The notes under the pieces: model-generated
Database searches by the model: none
Told to the model about the DNA's origin: nothing
Seen by the model: only the letters and a program-made list of their open reading frames with translations
Translations under genes and position numbers: made by a program
Origin: Certhia americana
Lineage: Eukaryota > Chordata > Aves > Passeriformes > Certhiidae
Assembly (NCBI GenBank): GCA_018697195.1
Contig: CM031858.1
Coordinates: forward strand, 126,253,221-126,317,220
DNA length: 64,000 bases
Reading direction: 5' to 3'
In this document: in pieces, positions 22,498 to 35,062 of the stretch
How positions within the stretch are numbered: position 1 is the stretch's first letter
Layout: each line of letters begins with the position of its first letter

Positions 22498-25400
22498 ACC
22501 CCTCAAAACTAATATTATTGTCTAGAAGTTACCTTCTTATGTGCAGATCCCACATGATCAGTGCTATCACTGCAATATGAGTTGTTTGCAACAGAAAATA
22601 TCTGTTCCTTACAGCAGTCAGTCTTTCCCAATGATATCCTGAAGAGATAATTGTCAAAGAGCTTTATTTATGGTACATATTGAAAGTCAGCCACCTAAAT
22701 AGAATAATATATTATAAATTAGTTTAAATCTGAAAAGTACTGCAATAAAAAAAGGGAAAAAATCCAATTCTTGGTGGTCTAAAACCTGTATGGATTAATA
22801 CTTGGAAAAACTGGATAGGCCCAAATACCAAGATTTACCAAAAGCAGACTTTAGCTTTAGGCAAGCTCAGGCACATTGTTGTTCTTGTACTTTTCTTGTG
22901 ACAATAATAGCTTCAAGATGACCTTTGCTGACTTTATCAGAGAAGCATTCACACTTAACCTAAACCAGAAGGGCAGAAATAAGACACAGCATGTTAAATG
23001 TGCAATAAGGTATTTCAGCTAACTCTGACGAAACCTATTACAAGGTTGCCTCAGTGTGACCTCCTTTCTCATGAAGGTGTTTTTTTGTGATTCATACAGA
23101 GCCTTCACATTTAGGGCATTTCAAAGCCACAACTCAGTAAGAGTCCAGTTAAATGCTCCTCAAACAGCTTTGTGAGGCACATGGATACAACTGGAGAAAT
23201 TGTAGACTACTTGAGAAAAGCTATCAAACTGGACTACCATATAACCAGTGATCTTTCCCCCCAGAAAAGATAATTTTTGGAGTTTCCCAGTTGTTCATAC
23301 CCTTAGTACCAGAGAATTTGTTTTACTATCAGGTATCATGTTCATATGTACACTTGTGTTTCCAAGGAGATACTTTTTCATCATATGAACATTCTGAGAG
23401 TTCTTGTATAGCAGCTAAAAGCAAAGCCTGCCGTGCAGTGAGAAGGTCACTCCATGACCTTACTAAATATAGGCTCAAATATTTTTAATGGACGTATAAT
23501 AATTCCAGATGGAATTTTTGTTCTTGTGAAAATATTGCAGTGCTATCACTATGGTGTACTCCTGGGGAGAACTGAGGTGCAAGGTGGGATAGCTTACAGA
23601 CATCTTGTGTAGTTCTATCATATCATATCATATCATATCATATCATATCATATCATATCATATCATGTAGTACATGACCTCCAAATGTATGGTTTCATCA
23701 TCTTTGATCAATGTAAATTATCACAAATTTTTACAGGAAAAATTTTTCATTTTACAGTTCATAGTCATATATCATCATCCCTCCAAACTTGTAGGAACTT
23801 CTTGGTAATGTTAATTTCTGGAAGGAAACAAACTTATAAGCCTGGTACCTACATATATACTAGTATGATGGCTAGAAATCTGCAAAATTATTGATTAGGA
23901 CTTACTGATAGTATGATTTTAATGTGTTTGTGTGTGAGTCCACTTGCTGCAGTTGTCTCACAGTAGTAAACTCCTGTGTTTCCAAATACTTTTTGTCAAG
24001 AGGTGCTCAAAGTATGTATGTATATTTTCCAGACTCTACTCACTTTCCATCCATTTGTGAACAGTTATCCTTCCCTATAATTTCTACTCTCTCTGAAAGA
24101 AAAGGCAGGTAGAGCAGCATTGATTCCTACTACAGCTGCTGGCTATTCTTTCTCTCTCTCAATGACAAAACCTTTATAAGCTGCTCTCTCTTCCCATTAA
24201 AATAAATTTTGGCTTGAAAGAGAACCTCCTTCATGATGCAAGGAAGACCTCCCCATGCCAGAACTGCCTATTGAGTACTGACACTTGCAGTATTGCAAGT
24301 TTCAGAATGGAGAAATTTTGGAGCTGCCTAGGTATAGATTTAACACCAGGAAAGCAAGAAAGCAATTAAGCATTTGAGTACCAAAGTGGATACCTACCTA
24401 TTGCAATTATGAGAGCCTATTATTTCCTATTTTTGTAAAAGTCCTACTGAGACAAGTACATTGTTCTCAGTGGGAGAAAATTACACTCTGAATTAATTAC
24501 TCACTAATTAGTAGAATGCTTTCTTGCCCCACATATTCTCTTGCTGAATTGTTTTGCATAAAACACTTCATATCTTACCACATTTGAATGGGTACTCTTT
24601 GCATCAGGAATTGATAGCTTTTACCTACCTTTTCTTTTTTTTTTTTTTCCTAGAAAAACAACTTACATGACCCTGCATTACTCTGGCATTCAAAAATTCT
24701 GCAATCTTTAGTGCATTTAGTTTCTTATTTGGAGAATCAGAAATGCAACTACCTTCAAAAAACAGATGAATCAGACATAGATAGCGTAGGAGTCAGAAGA
24801 AGCACAAGAAAAGTTTGTAATACCTGCATTTCAGCTCCCATGGGGCCCCAGAGTGCTGATTTGGTCACCTAGCATTCCTCTACAACTTAAAGTGCATTGC
24901 AAAGGGATTTATAGCAGATGACCTCCTGTGCTGGAAAATGTCCAAGTTAACCCACTGTTAACACCAAGAAGTACAGGTTTTAAATCTGCCCATCACAGAA
25001 GATTTGGTACTTTGTTCAGAGTTATCAAAGGCATTTCCTCCAGGAAGAAGTCTGTCCTTCTGCACCCTGGTTGTTTCTGTCTCAAACAAATAAAGGTCAG
25101 TGTCATTCTTGGAGCATTGTTAGAGGAATGAATGTCCTTTCTTCACACCTTATCTACCAGATTGAGCTTACAATAAATATCCATGCTATGTAGGGATAAT
25201 CATTTCCAGTGCCACCCTGGGCTTTTTGCTATTTTCATGAGAACAGAGAACACATTATTTGCCTTTGCAGGATTGAATCAAGTTTAAAATCATGAACCCC
25301 TCTACAGAAACTTTTCCAGATTTATAAAGGTATAATAGAATTAACATTGTATTTTGTAGATAACAGAAAATTATTTTATGTAAATCTTGGAATGCTGCTG

Positions 25401-28117
25401 TCACATGGAGCATTATTTACACTCATTGATGATATTAATAATGTCTCATGTATGTCCCACTCATGGCCACCAAGTTTGTATTTTGTTGTCTCTTAGGGAG
25501 TATGCAGAAAAGCAAAAGGCCCTCCAGCCTCAAAAGAATAAATAACACTACTATAACTCTGGGAACCATAAGGTGCTGCTTTGGTCTGAATACAATACAC
25601 AGTAGTGTGTTCCATTTCAGGGTCTTCAGGATTTCCACTGAAGGTCAAACCTTCCCCAGTATCATTTTAACTTTACCTTGTCTATAACCACAGGGCTCCT
25701 GAAGCTGAGGCTTAAAAAACAGCTAATTAAATATATAAATTATCTTGCCCTTTGAAATTCAAGCAACCAGTGTTAAGACTTCGTTAACAAAATAAGGAGA
25801 CCTTGAGGTGTTATTTTTCTGGTAAGAGCTAATAGCAAAGTTTGAAAGAACTACTGAGTGTTTCAGAACTCCTGACAGAAAGCACAATGTAAGTTTTTCA
25901 CTGCTATAATAATTTTAGTAATACCTCCTTTAGCAATTTTAAAGTTTATAGATCAGAAATATTTTGTATCAGTTTGTCACCACAGTAATGCAGTTTAGAA
26001 TTCCCTTACTCTGTTCCTATACACACACATACACTCTGTCAAAGGCTAAGTATCACTCAGAACATATGACCTTGAAATTATTCACAACATTTGGTCTGTA
26101 ATACTTCAGAGCTATGCATATTTTCCTCATTGCAGCTGTGGGAAATTTGTCACAGTCTTATAGTATACTCTGCTCCTTAAACAAGAAAAAAATCTGTCAT
26201 TTCCTTCAAATCTTCAAAAATAGGCTGCTTATAATTATGCCACACCACTGAGTTGTCTGTCTTTGCCCATAGAAAACAAGTCTTTTCTTTCTTGTGTGGA
26301 AAATGCTTTCTGTGCGTGAATTTTCTTCACAATGATGCTAAGATTGAGGAAGATGGAACATGCAGTTCCAAGGAAAAAAAAAAAAAAGCTTCTATGTTTA
26401 CTGAGAGCATGACAGCTTTCAAAGAGAAAAAAAAGAGGAATGCTGTTCTCTTCCTTCCTGACTTTCTTTTCTGTTGAGGGCAGCTTGAATTCGTCCTAGA
26501 TTCTTGCAAATATTTTTTATCCCTATTAGTCACTATCTGCAAAGATTCTCAGCAGTGCCTATTGCTGTGGAGAGTTTAATGATTCAAGTCATTCTCGGTT
26601 TGGAATTTAATTGTTACCTTGTATATCTTTACCAATTTCTGTTGAGAGTTCTAAGTGACATGAAGGCTGGTATGTTTTGCATGGTGTTTTAGACAATAAT
26701 TAGCCTAATTATTTCTAAAGCTATATGGCCTAATTTAGAGACTCTAGATTAGTTCTGTTTGTAGGTATCTATCAGATTTTAAGCTTCCTCCCCACGGCAC
26801 ATGAAAGAGTCAATACGGTAATAGGTTACACTGCATCATCCAGGTGCAAGACTTCAGAGATCCCCAAATGTGACATTTTTTTGAACCATGTAAAATTGCA
26901 TCATTGGGCTTCATTAGTTGTGCCTGTATTCTGGGATTTCTCCAGGGTAACTGAAGTGTTTTAACTGTAGCTATCTGAAACACTTTGGTTCTTTTCTGTC
27001 TGAGTTGTTCCAGGTACTGACTGAGTGCATTACCAATGTCCAGTTCTGGTTTCTTTTTATTATGCTTTAGAATTATTTTCTGCCAACTCTAAAAATAGAT
27101 GCATATTTTTTTTTAGTGTCATTATAATTTCTTCATGGCTACTTTGCCATTTATTTTAATCTTGGTTTTTTTCATGAAATGAACTATATATGCATGTCCT
27201 ACATTTAGAATTTAAGCAAAGTTGTGATCCCTTGCACAGACTAATCTATTAATCTACTAATGTATACAAAATAAAATGAGATAAGCTAGTGAAGTAAGGA
27301 ACACTAAGTTTAAAGTATATTGTCTTTGGTATATATGGATATTTGTTGAGTCTAGGTGCAATGTCATCCTAGATAAAATTGTACATGTATACATTCTTAA
27401 TAAAATCCCATGAAATGCCCTGTGCTACTATCATTTAGGAAGATTTCTTGGTTTTCCTGAGGTCTTTGATAAATAAGTAGGGTAGAAGAGTATGTTTTTT
27501 GCTTGATTTTCAAATGCTTTTTTGCAGTTAGGCATAATAATGATGAAAGACAGATTGACATGTTTTTACTCCTCTGCTTTTAAACTTACTATTTGTGCTC
27601 AGAGTAGGTTTTTTCCTCACTAGTTTATAGATTTTTCAACACAGCTGGCTTATACTAAGCTTAGGTGACAGCTACCCCAGATGCCATTGCATATCAGAGG
27701 TGGCTGTGCAGGGATCATGGCTGCTACCTGTGCAGGTGCAGAAGCAGTGGGGAAATAGAGGATGGGGATATTTTCACTTGACATATTGGATATTTAAAGT
27801 CATGGTGCAGAGGCTATCAAAGCCAGAGTAGCTTAAAGGGAAGAAAAACTTTCTTTGGATAGACTGCTTAGAGCTCAAAGAAAACAAAGTGTCTGAGTCA
27901 CAACTCAAGGCAGCCTTTTTCATGGAGGGAACTGCATGGTGACAGTTTAAAGAGGGCCACCTACAGAGAGATGATACTTAGTTCTATTTAATTGAATTCA
28001 AACACCTCTAGCAGACTTTCAGTTATATGAGAGTTTCATCACCAGACAACCAAAGTAATTTTTGTGATTTTGAATGCATCACTCTGCTTGTATGCCAATT
28101 ATGCATGTTTGTATGCT
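22498..28117. other. Noncoding stretch, no gene seen
   Basis: AT-rich unique DNA with a (TATCA)10 pentanucleotide array at 23616-23666, a 14-base T run at 24635-24648 and a 14-base A run at 26374-26387. The opposing open frames at 25435-25638 and 25448-25687, and at 26253-26477 and 26327-26542, are antisense shadows of each other with no domain. Confidence 0.7.
23616..23666 (+). repeat. (TATCA)10 pentanucleotide microsatellite
   Basis: Ten perfect units plus one base, 51 bases in all. Each unit holds the word GATA on the minus strand, so the array presents about ten GATA cores at 5-bp spacing. This is almost certainly a plain microsatellite and likely polymorphic. Confidence 0.97.
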
Positions 28118-29220
28118 TCACCAACCCCAGGGCACATGCAAGTGACCTGAGCTACAGTCAGAAGGACCTTGTTCATCTGGAAATCTGAAGCACAGAGCAA
28201 AAGACCATAAGGAACCATTACTCTTGTCTTGAATTGGCTCACCAGACCTTGTGACTCTTGTAAATTGTTGGTTTGATGTCATTGCCCATAGACAAGGAAC
28301 AAACTGATGCAGTTCTGCATATTCAAGATAATTCACACTTCCCACTGTCTCAGTGATCTCAGAAAAGCTGTCTGTAACAGTACTTTTTATGACATTTTCC
28401 ACTGAAGAAGAAAAAAATTTTAAAAAACTAAAAGAATTGCAAAAACTCAATAAAATCATGCCAGAGACTAGGATACAGTATTCTGGAGGAGGTAGGGACA
28501 ATATTATGGAAGGAACTGACCAGCAGAAATATTCATGAAGTAAAGAAGGGAAAGCAAGAAAAATGGTGATCCTAGAAATGGGTACTGGTAGCATTAGAGC
28601 ATCAGATGTCTTTGGAGGGAGATGGCACAGACTCTTCAACAAAAGAGTATGTGAATGTTGTCAGTATATCCCTAAAATGCAGAGGATGAGAGTCACGAAG
28701 GAGAGAGTGTGTCTGCTTGATATGAAAAATTAGGAGACAGAGGGATACAGGCAACCCCTGGTGGATTCAATGGGTTCACTCCATGGAGGTGACAAGGCCT
28801 TTTGATTCTTTTTTGACAACGTAGTGAAATTTGCTGAGTGCAGGTGAACAGACAGTGTAATTGGAAGAGTATATATGCACTTTCTCGATTAATTAGTAGA
28901 GGCTGTCTTAGAAATCCAGTTTCTTCTGCATGACCAATGGGGATCTCACACAGTCCCACTGAACTGCTTAAAACTTTGTGCCAACACATATGTGCAGTCA
29001 TAGGAAATTTGTTTGCAGAATCAGAGCTTTTTTCCAAAGTTCAAATCTAAGCTTCACTCTCATACCAAATAGAAATTCAAATAATGAAATAAAAATTACT
29101 GGTAAGGCAGTAATCTGCATAGTAACTGGAAAGAAACACTAAAAACTAGTTTGGTCAATGTTAGTGCAATATGTTATGAACTGTATTCAGTTTCCAGGCC
29201 ATCTAAAAGCTTTCAGTGCT
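28118..29220 (-). other. Two back-to-back open frames of unknown origin, not called as genes
   Basis: On the minus strand an open frame of 114 codons (29037-28693) is followed 50 bases later by one of 174 codons (28642-28118), the longest in the window. Neither contains a domain, signal peptide or repeat-family motif that I recognise. The larger has a hydrophobic, Pro-rich N-terminal third and a more polar C-terminal part. Possible explanations are chance, or the remnant of a mobile element or retrocopy. No promoter, splice pair or polyadenylation context ties them together. Confidence 0.2.
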
Positions 29221-29223
29221 ATT

Positions 29224-29259
29224 CCCCCCCCCCCCCCCCCCCCCCCCCCCCTTTTTTTT
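29224..29259 (+). repeat. Poly-C (28) followed by poly-T (8)
   Basis: Twenty-eight uninterrupted C bases run straight into eight T bases, then a T-rich pyrimidine stretch to about 29355. The minus strand carries the G run and could form quadruplexes. Homopolymers this long are prone to length error in sequencing. Confidence 0.95.
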
Positions 29260-31091
29260 GTTTCATTTTCTTTCATTTTTAAATTTTTTTTCTTCTTTCT
29301 CTATTTATTTTTTTACCATAATTTAATACTACTTTTCCTTTGCTTTGCTTTTCTCCTGAATCCATTTTCAAGTCTCTCTTAGGCAATGTCTGACCTTGCT
29401 GTTAATTATTTGCCCACAGTTGTGGAGCTGTAGCATAATGCAGAGCAACAACACTGAACAGGGCCATCCATCTTCAGCCTCTTAAACTATGAAATCTCAT
29501 CTACAAATAATGAAAATCTTCTATGCCCTACAGGTTCTAGATTTGGATTTGATTCTTGACTTGCAGCTGAGCCCTAGCAAGTGCACAAAAAGAAACCTGC
29601 CTCTTTTGTCAGTGCAATCATTTTTATGTCAATGATACTGGGAAAAGTGTTACTTATGAAAATAATACTTATGACCTTAGTCTATGTTAGAATTTGTTCT
29701 AGAACCTAGACAAAAATACCTAAAAAATTTCTCACTGTCTGGGGGATTACAGACTTATTTTACCACTCTTTTATTTACTTATGTGTTTTGTTTGCTTTAT
29801 TTTCTCTTTTTTTTCCCTTCTGTTTTATTTTACTGTGTTTTGAGTTACACTCTATACCAACAGGGGCATTTTTTGTCTAAGAAACAAGCAATAAACCATG
29901 GGCTCGCTATTTTTCCTCTTGCTGTAACAAATGCAGTGCAATATTTACTCCTAAGCATAGGTGGTACTTGAAAGCAAAGGACAGGGAGAGCAGTGAGGAT
30001 GCTGGATGCACACACCGTTGAAGCCCAAACCTTGCAAGGTGCTTTGGTGCCACCATCTGAGACAACCCTCAACTGCATTTGCTCACGTATCTGTATTGAG
30101 TACTTTGAGGGGTAAGAAAGGATGGATTTGTGAAGGAATCTACGGATCATTCATAACTACAAATGTATCTGGAAGTGAGTTTCAAAAACTGTATTTGCTA
30201 TAAATTAACTCCTAGATCCCGTTACAATTAATAGCCCAGTTTGTCAGAAAGGGAGCCTTGGACAACATGAAGAAAGCGATTTTTGTCCTGAAGTTGTCAG
30301 GAGGAAATGAGGCATTCATGAGGCAAATTGCAACAAAAACTTTATTGCAATGGTTGAAGTAATTTACGTAATTTGTTCTAAATCTTCAGGGAAAAGCTTC
30401 AGGTACTCCACCACCTCTTCAAGTCACATCTTTTAATACAACCTGTGATCTTTACAAGTCGGGATTAAAAATAAGCCCCTGAATTATTGTCTAGTTATGC
30501 AAAGAATTTTTCAGGTATTGAACACTTAAGAAGTTCTGCAGTAGGAAACAGTTTTCCTCTGTGTTAGGTCTTCAGCACTCAAGTATAATAGCCAAAGTTG
30601 GTCATGCATTCCACAGTATATTTTGCTTTCTTAATTCCAAATAAGAATAGTTTGTCACTTTAAAACATCGACACAATTTTACTATTGTAGGACAGACAAC
30701 TTTACCCATAAGTCATGTGTCCATTCCTTATGCTCTGTGTGACATGAAAATAAGACATTTATATTAATCTTTGGTGTCCCAGCATCTCAGCCAGACCCAT
30801 TCCTGGGCTATGTGGGGACCAAATCTGAAGTTCTACTTATATTCTGCTTAAAAAATGGGTATTTCTCCCCACTGTTTTTTGAAACATGTCTTTTGATTGT
30901 AATGGGGAAAAGTTAAAGGAGGAAATAAAATTCAGGAGGGGGAAAAAAAGAAAAAGAGCAGAGAAAATAACAGGATGAAACAGAGCAGTAAAGCAGATGT
31001 TTGGCATCTGGCCATAGTGGAATGAACTCTCTCCACACTGAATTCTGTATTTGTCTTACACTGAAAAATAATTAACTTGTAGAGCAGCAGG
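29260..31091. other. Noncoding stretch, no gene seen
   Basis: A T-rich pyrimidine tract fades out by about 29355, then unique AT-rich DNA. Opposing frames at 29684-29971 and 29845-30150 overlap antisense and have no domain. Confidence 0.65.
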
Positions 31092-31162
31092 TTCAGAGAG
31101 CCGTGAATGTGGTGATCGAGGCAATTAGCCCCTATCAGAACTATTGTTTCAGGCTCTCTGAA
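31092..31162. repeat. Inverted repeat, 11-bp perfect arms, hairpin-forming
   Basis: Arm 1 (31092-31102, TTCAGAGAGCC) is the exact reverse complement of arm 2 (31152-31162). After one unpaired base, TGAA (31104-31107) can pair with TTCA (31148-31151), extending the stem to about 15 pairs. Weaker pairings are possible further in. The size, 71 bases, is similar to an animal pre-miRNA, but the stem interior is poorly paired and no known microRNA is recognised. Confidence 0.6.
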
Positions 31163-31643
31163 AAGTCAACTGAGTATTATTAGCTAGCCTTCTGCAGTTA
31201 GATGAGTCAGACAACTTCTTTTCAAAAATAAAGTTGGCATTCCAGAGCACTTGTATGTGACAGGGTGAATTTAGTAGCAAATTCCAGTCATGGCATGTAT
31301 GAGCTCATAATTATAATATTTACAAAGCTGGGAGAGGAAGAAAAATACTTTTCTTTTTCTATAATTTATTGGATTAATTTTATGCATTGCTGACCACCCT
31401 CTCCAGTAATTGTTATTTGGGATTCTCTTTTTTTACCATCTTTTCCCCCACTGCTCTCGGTGTGACAGGTTTGGTGATGTACAGGGACACTCATTAACTG
31501 TACTAAGGATCTTTTGCATTCTTTTCACAAGTTCTTTAACAATGATACTCAAAATGTATGTAGGATATCAACTAAAAGGAAGAACAGATGACTTAATTTC
31601 CGTCAGGTCAGCAGAATTTATAATTTTGACACTGTCTGCCCAC
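31163..31643. other. Noncoding stretch, no gene seen
   Basis: Complex non-repetitive sequence with an AP-1-type word (TGAGTCA, 31204-31210). Nothing in it looks like an exon. Confidence 0.55.
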
Positions 31644-31898
31644 ATGCAATGGCTTCAAACTGAAAGAGGATAGATTAAATTAGATGTTAGGAGGAAATTT
31701 TATACTGTGAAGGTGATGAAGCACTGGAGCATGTTGTCCAGAGAAGTGGTAAATCCCCCATTCCTGGAACTGTTCAGGGCCATATTGGATGAGATTTCGA
31801 GCAAGCTGGTTTAGTGGAGGGTGTCCCTGGTCATGGAAGGGGAGTTGGAACTACATGATCTTTAAGGCCACCCACCAAAACCATCCTATCAATCTATG
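31644..31898 (+). mobile_element. CR1 LINE 3'-UTR fragment
   Basis: About 255 bases of the CR1 3' region in plus orientation. It opens with the GCAATGGCTTCAAACTGAAA block, continues through the TTAGGAGGAAATT, GAAGCACTGGA and GGAGGGTGTCCCTGG blocks and ends in a degenerate tail (ATCCTATCAATCTATG). It is 5'-truncated and clearly mutated relative to young bird CR1 copies. The plus-strand open frame at 31789-32010 is a by-product of it. Confidence 0.95.
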
Positions 31899-34204
31899 TC
31901 ATCTGCTGATTCCTGATTCCATCCTTCAAAACTTAATAAAACAGGCAATCCTTTCCTTCTGTTCTGAAGCTTTCCCTCTTTCAGAGGATATTAAATGGTC
32001 ATTTAATTGAGAATAGCCTCAGCATCACAGTTCAACTGCCATAAAAACCCAGAGGATGGTGCCCTAGAACTGGAATCTTTCACCTCTTTTTGTTGTTTAT
32101 GTGTTACCATGCTGAGGCAAAGTTTACAGAGAATGGAACAGGCAGAAGCACAAAGACCTGTCTGATGGCTGAATCTCTTTCAGTCACTCACGGTTTTACT
32201 CTCCTGTCAGCCACAAACTTAATTATTTTGTACGGTGGCTTGCACTTCCATACATAAAATTAAGCTCTATAGATGCTCACCCTGCATCACTGCAGCGAGG
32301 GACTGGACAAATATTTTGGAAATCTAGGTACAGAAGAACCCTGAATGGTACATAGATATATGTAAAAGCAAAATACTTAAGGTTGCTGTGAAGAAACTCT
32401 TGAATGAGCCTGTTGTTCATTCTGATGATTGCATTTTAGATTGCTTCTTTGTACATTGACCAAGTGATTTCCTCCTGGTGATCAAATATCTTAACTGAAT
32501 TATAAAGTTACTTTGCAAAAAGCACATAGACTTAACCAAAAGTTTCTACTAGTAGTATTTTGCTCAAATTCCATGTGCTACACCAAGATAGTGAGCTTAT
32601 TAAGATACTGGTGGTATTCTGCAGTATATACTATAAAACAGAGAGAAAATAATTTCACCACATATGTTTAGTAGTAGCATGGCAATTTTTAGTTCATCAG
32701 AATTCAGATTTTACTTTCCTTGTGCTCAAGCAACTTTGTTCTATGTAATATTCAGGAAAATTTTCTGAGCTTTCATAAACTGCATTTCTTTTAGGACACT
32801 TGCCTTGTTAGCAGCAAACAAAACTCTTTCTAGCCTAACAGACAGACAATGATTCTGTTTAAACAGCTGTAAGTCATTCATGTAGCAGCATAGTTTCTAA
32901 GTTACGGAAAATGGTCTTTGAATAAAACTTCTTCAAATATGTTGAGACTAGTGGAAATAGAGAATTTTGCTCAATTTCTTAGCAAGAGTAATTGTGCATA
33001 GGTATATAATAAAAGCCATCTTCAGGCTGGGCTGTGAGTCTGTATACGGCCTAGGCAAGTTCCATGGCTTGCTTGCCATTTCATGATGATCCTAATCATT
33101 GACATAGCAAACCTGATGGGGTGTGTCAGGAGACCTTTCTGTACTACAATTAGATATTTTTCAGATGAAAACTTCAGGACCTAATCTTTTCTTGTGGTTA
33201 AGAACCTGTTGCAACACATGCCTTGAACAGAGATTTTGGATCAATACTTCTGGCATACACTGCTGTTAATCCTTTAGCTTCCACGATAAATGGGCACTAA
33301 GCTGTTCCCTAGGGAGAGAATAAATTAAAATTAGTACATGTCTGATGCTCTATAGAGTCCCTGGGGACCCAGTGAGGTAAGGCAGAGGAGATGTCCAGAA
33401 CCATACTCAGTTCTTTTCCATTCCACCTACCCTGCTCTGTTCCAGGTTTGCAGAAACCTGGCAGAACCTGACATCTTCTTGTTCAATACTTCCCATGATA
33501 AAATTATTTTTCAATAACCAAGACCACAGGGACATTGCTGGGAGATACTGTCTGAACCTCTCAGGCTGCTTTTTATATGCAGCAAACAATGGTTATAAAG
33601 GAGGCATAAACAAATATACATCTATTTATATTTCTGTTCATGGTTGTTACTATCTTCTTTTTATTTTTGTAAGAAATTAAGCTTCACAGATTTCAAAATA
33701 ATTCTTCAGATATGTCACTTGTGGAGCCTCTATGACAGGTTTTGAAGCTTGAATATTACTGCCTAGGTTCAGTCTACGTAACTCTCAATATTCATGCAAA
33801 GAAGCTAATTGTTAGGATGGACATTAAATGAAACCTTCAATTCAAATGTAACTCTTGTCATCCTTGCTTATGACTTGTTTCATTATAATGATTCATTCCT
33901 GTGATTGCAAACAAATTGCCTATACTTCAGTTTCAAAACTGTGGTTTTAATTTGGTAAGAGAAATTTCATGAATCATGTAAATTCCCTAGAAATAAAACT
34001 GCTGTCTCATCCTTCATGCCATTGCTTCCATGTAGGGTAGAATGGATCTTGGTTTTACCGTGAAGTATTTCAACATTTTACTAAAAAAGTGTCTTGTCTT
34101 TTTTAAATTATATGGAAGTTCTCTATTATTAACAAACATGGAGTTCTAATCTTTTTTTCTATCTCACCTGAGCAGAACTCAAAAGTTGCATGTCAACCTC
34201 TATG
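31899..34204. other. Noncoding stretch, no gene seen
   Basis: Unique AT-rich sequence. The opposing frames at 33407-33589 and 33495-33680 overlap antisense and are not supported as genes. Confidence 0.7.
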
Positions 34205-34330
34205 ATAAACAAGAAAGAGAAAGAAGAGAAATAGAAAGAGAAACAGAGAAAGAGAAAGANNNNNNNNNNAAAGAGAAAGAGAAAGAGAAAGAGAAAGAGA
34301 AAGAGAAAGAGAAAGAAGAGAAATAGAATA
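34205..34330 (+). repeat. GAGAAA hexanucleotide array containing an assembly gap
   Basis: An array of GAGAAA units is interrupted by ten N at 34260-34269, the only undetermined bases in the window. A 25-base stretch ending in AGAAATAGAA occurs both left of the gap (near 34211-34236) and at the right end of the array (near 34302-34327). The true array length is therefore unknown, and the flank may be duplicated by misassembly. The open frame at 34159-34449 that crosses it on the minus strand is a repeat artefact. Confidence 0.93.
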
Positions 34331-34975
34331 ATGGAAATATAAAAAACCTTCTCAGAGCCTTTTGGGCCATGCCACATATATGTTTCTTTTCTTATTTCAA
34401 TAGAACTTGAATTCTCTTGAATTCTCCTCAAGAAATTCTTCTCAGTCATTTTTTCTCTTCAAGTAGGTAACAGAGTACAAGTAGAATTTTTCTGTTGTTG
34501 TTTGAGACAGAAAGTTCATTACAATTAATGGGCATAATGTGCTTTTTATGAATAGGAGAATAATTCAAAACTCAGTGTTTGCCTTTAGGATTCAGAGCCA
34601 AATCCACTGATATAAAATGGAGGCAAAAATGTTTGGCCACACCTAATGATAATTAAGCAGTACCAGGGAATGTTCCTAGGCTCAGGACCTAAATCATCCA
34701 GAGAACAAGTTTTTGGAGTCATCCTGGGAGACTTTAAGTTTATCACTTATCTGGCAACACAAAGGCATATTTTGAAAACAATCTTGAGTTAAGGACCATT
34801 TTTATAGGTACTCTGGTTGTAACTACCTTGTGTAGGTATAAAAGTGTTTAATTGTATTGACATGGGCTGTTCCATGATAGTTCTTGATGCAAGAGAAAAT
34901 TTCTAAGTGCGTTTCATTTTCAGGTGCCCTCTATGTGTTGTTAAGGAGTCTTCAACATCCAGAAATTCTCCATTA

Positions 34976-34997
34976 CATGTCACTGCCATGTGACATG
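34976..34997. repeat. Short hairpin, 8-bp arms
   Basis: CATGTCAC (34976-34983) and its reverse complement GTGACATG (34990-34997) are separated by six bases. Too short to assign a role. Confidence 0.6.
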
Positions 34998-35044
34998 CCA
35001 CTCAATATTTCAGGGGCTTGGATGAGAACTTGTAATTTAAAGAG

Positions 35045-35062
35045 AAAAAAAAAAAAAAAAAA
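35045..35062 (+). repeat. Poly-A run (18)
   Basis: Eighteen uninterrupted A bases. No retrocopy or target-site duplication is visible on either side. Confidence 0.9.

Noticed and set aside
16080..25060. Similar words (AGGCATTTCCTC) near 16110 and 25030 suggesting a shared repeat
   Set aside because: Only 12 bases match exactly and flanking similarity is weak; not enough to call a repeat family.
34700..34770. Possible CR1 endonuclease segment (GGGAGACTTTAAG, like the GDFN motif)
   Set aside because: Only about 13 bases resemble the motif and the flanks do not follow CR1 in order, so chance cannot be excluded.
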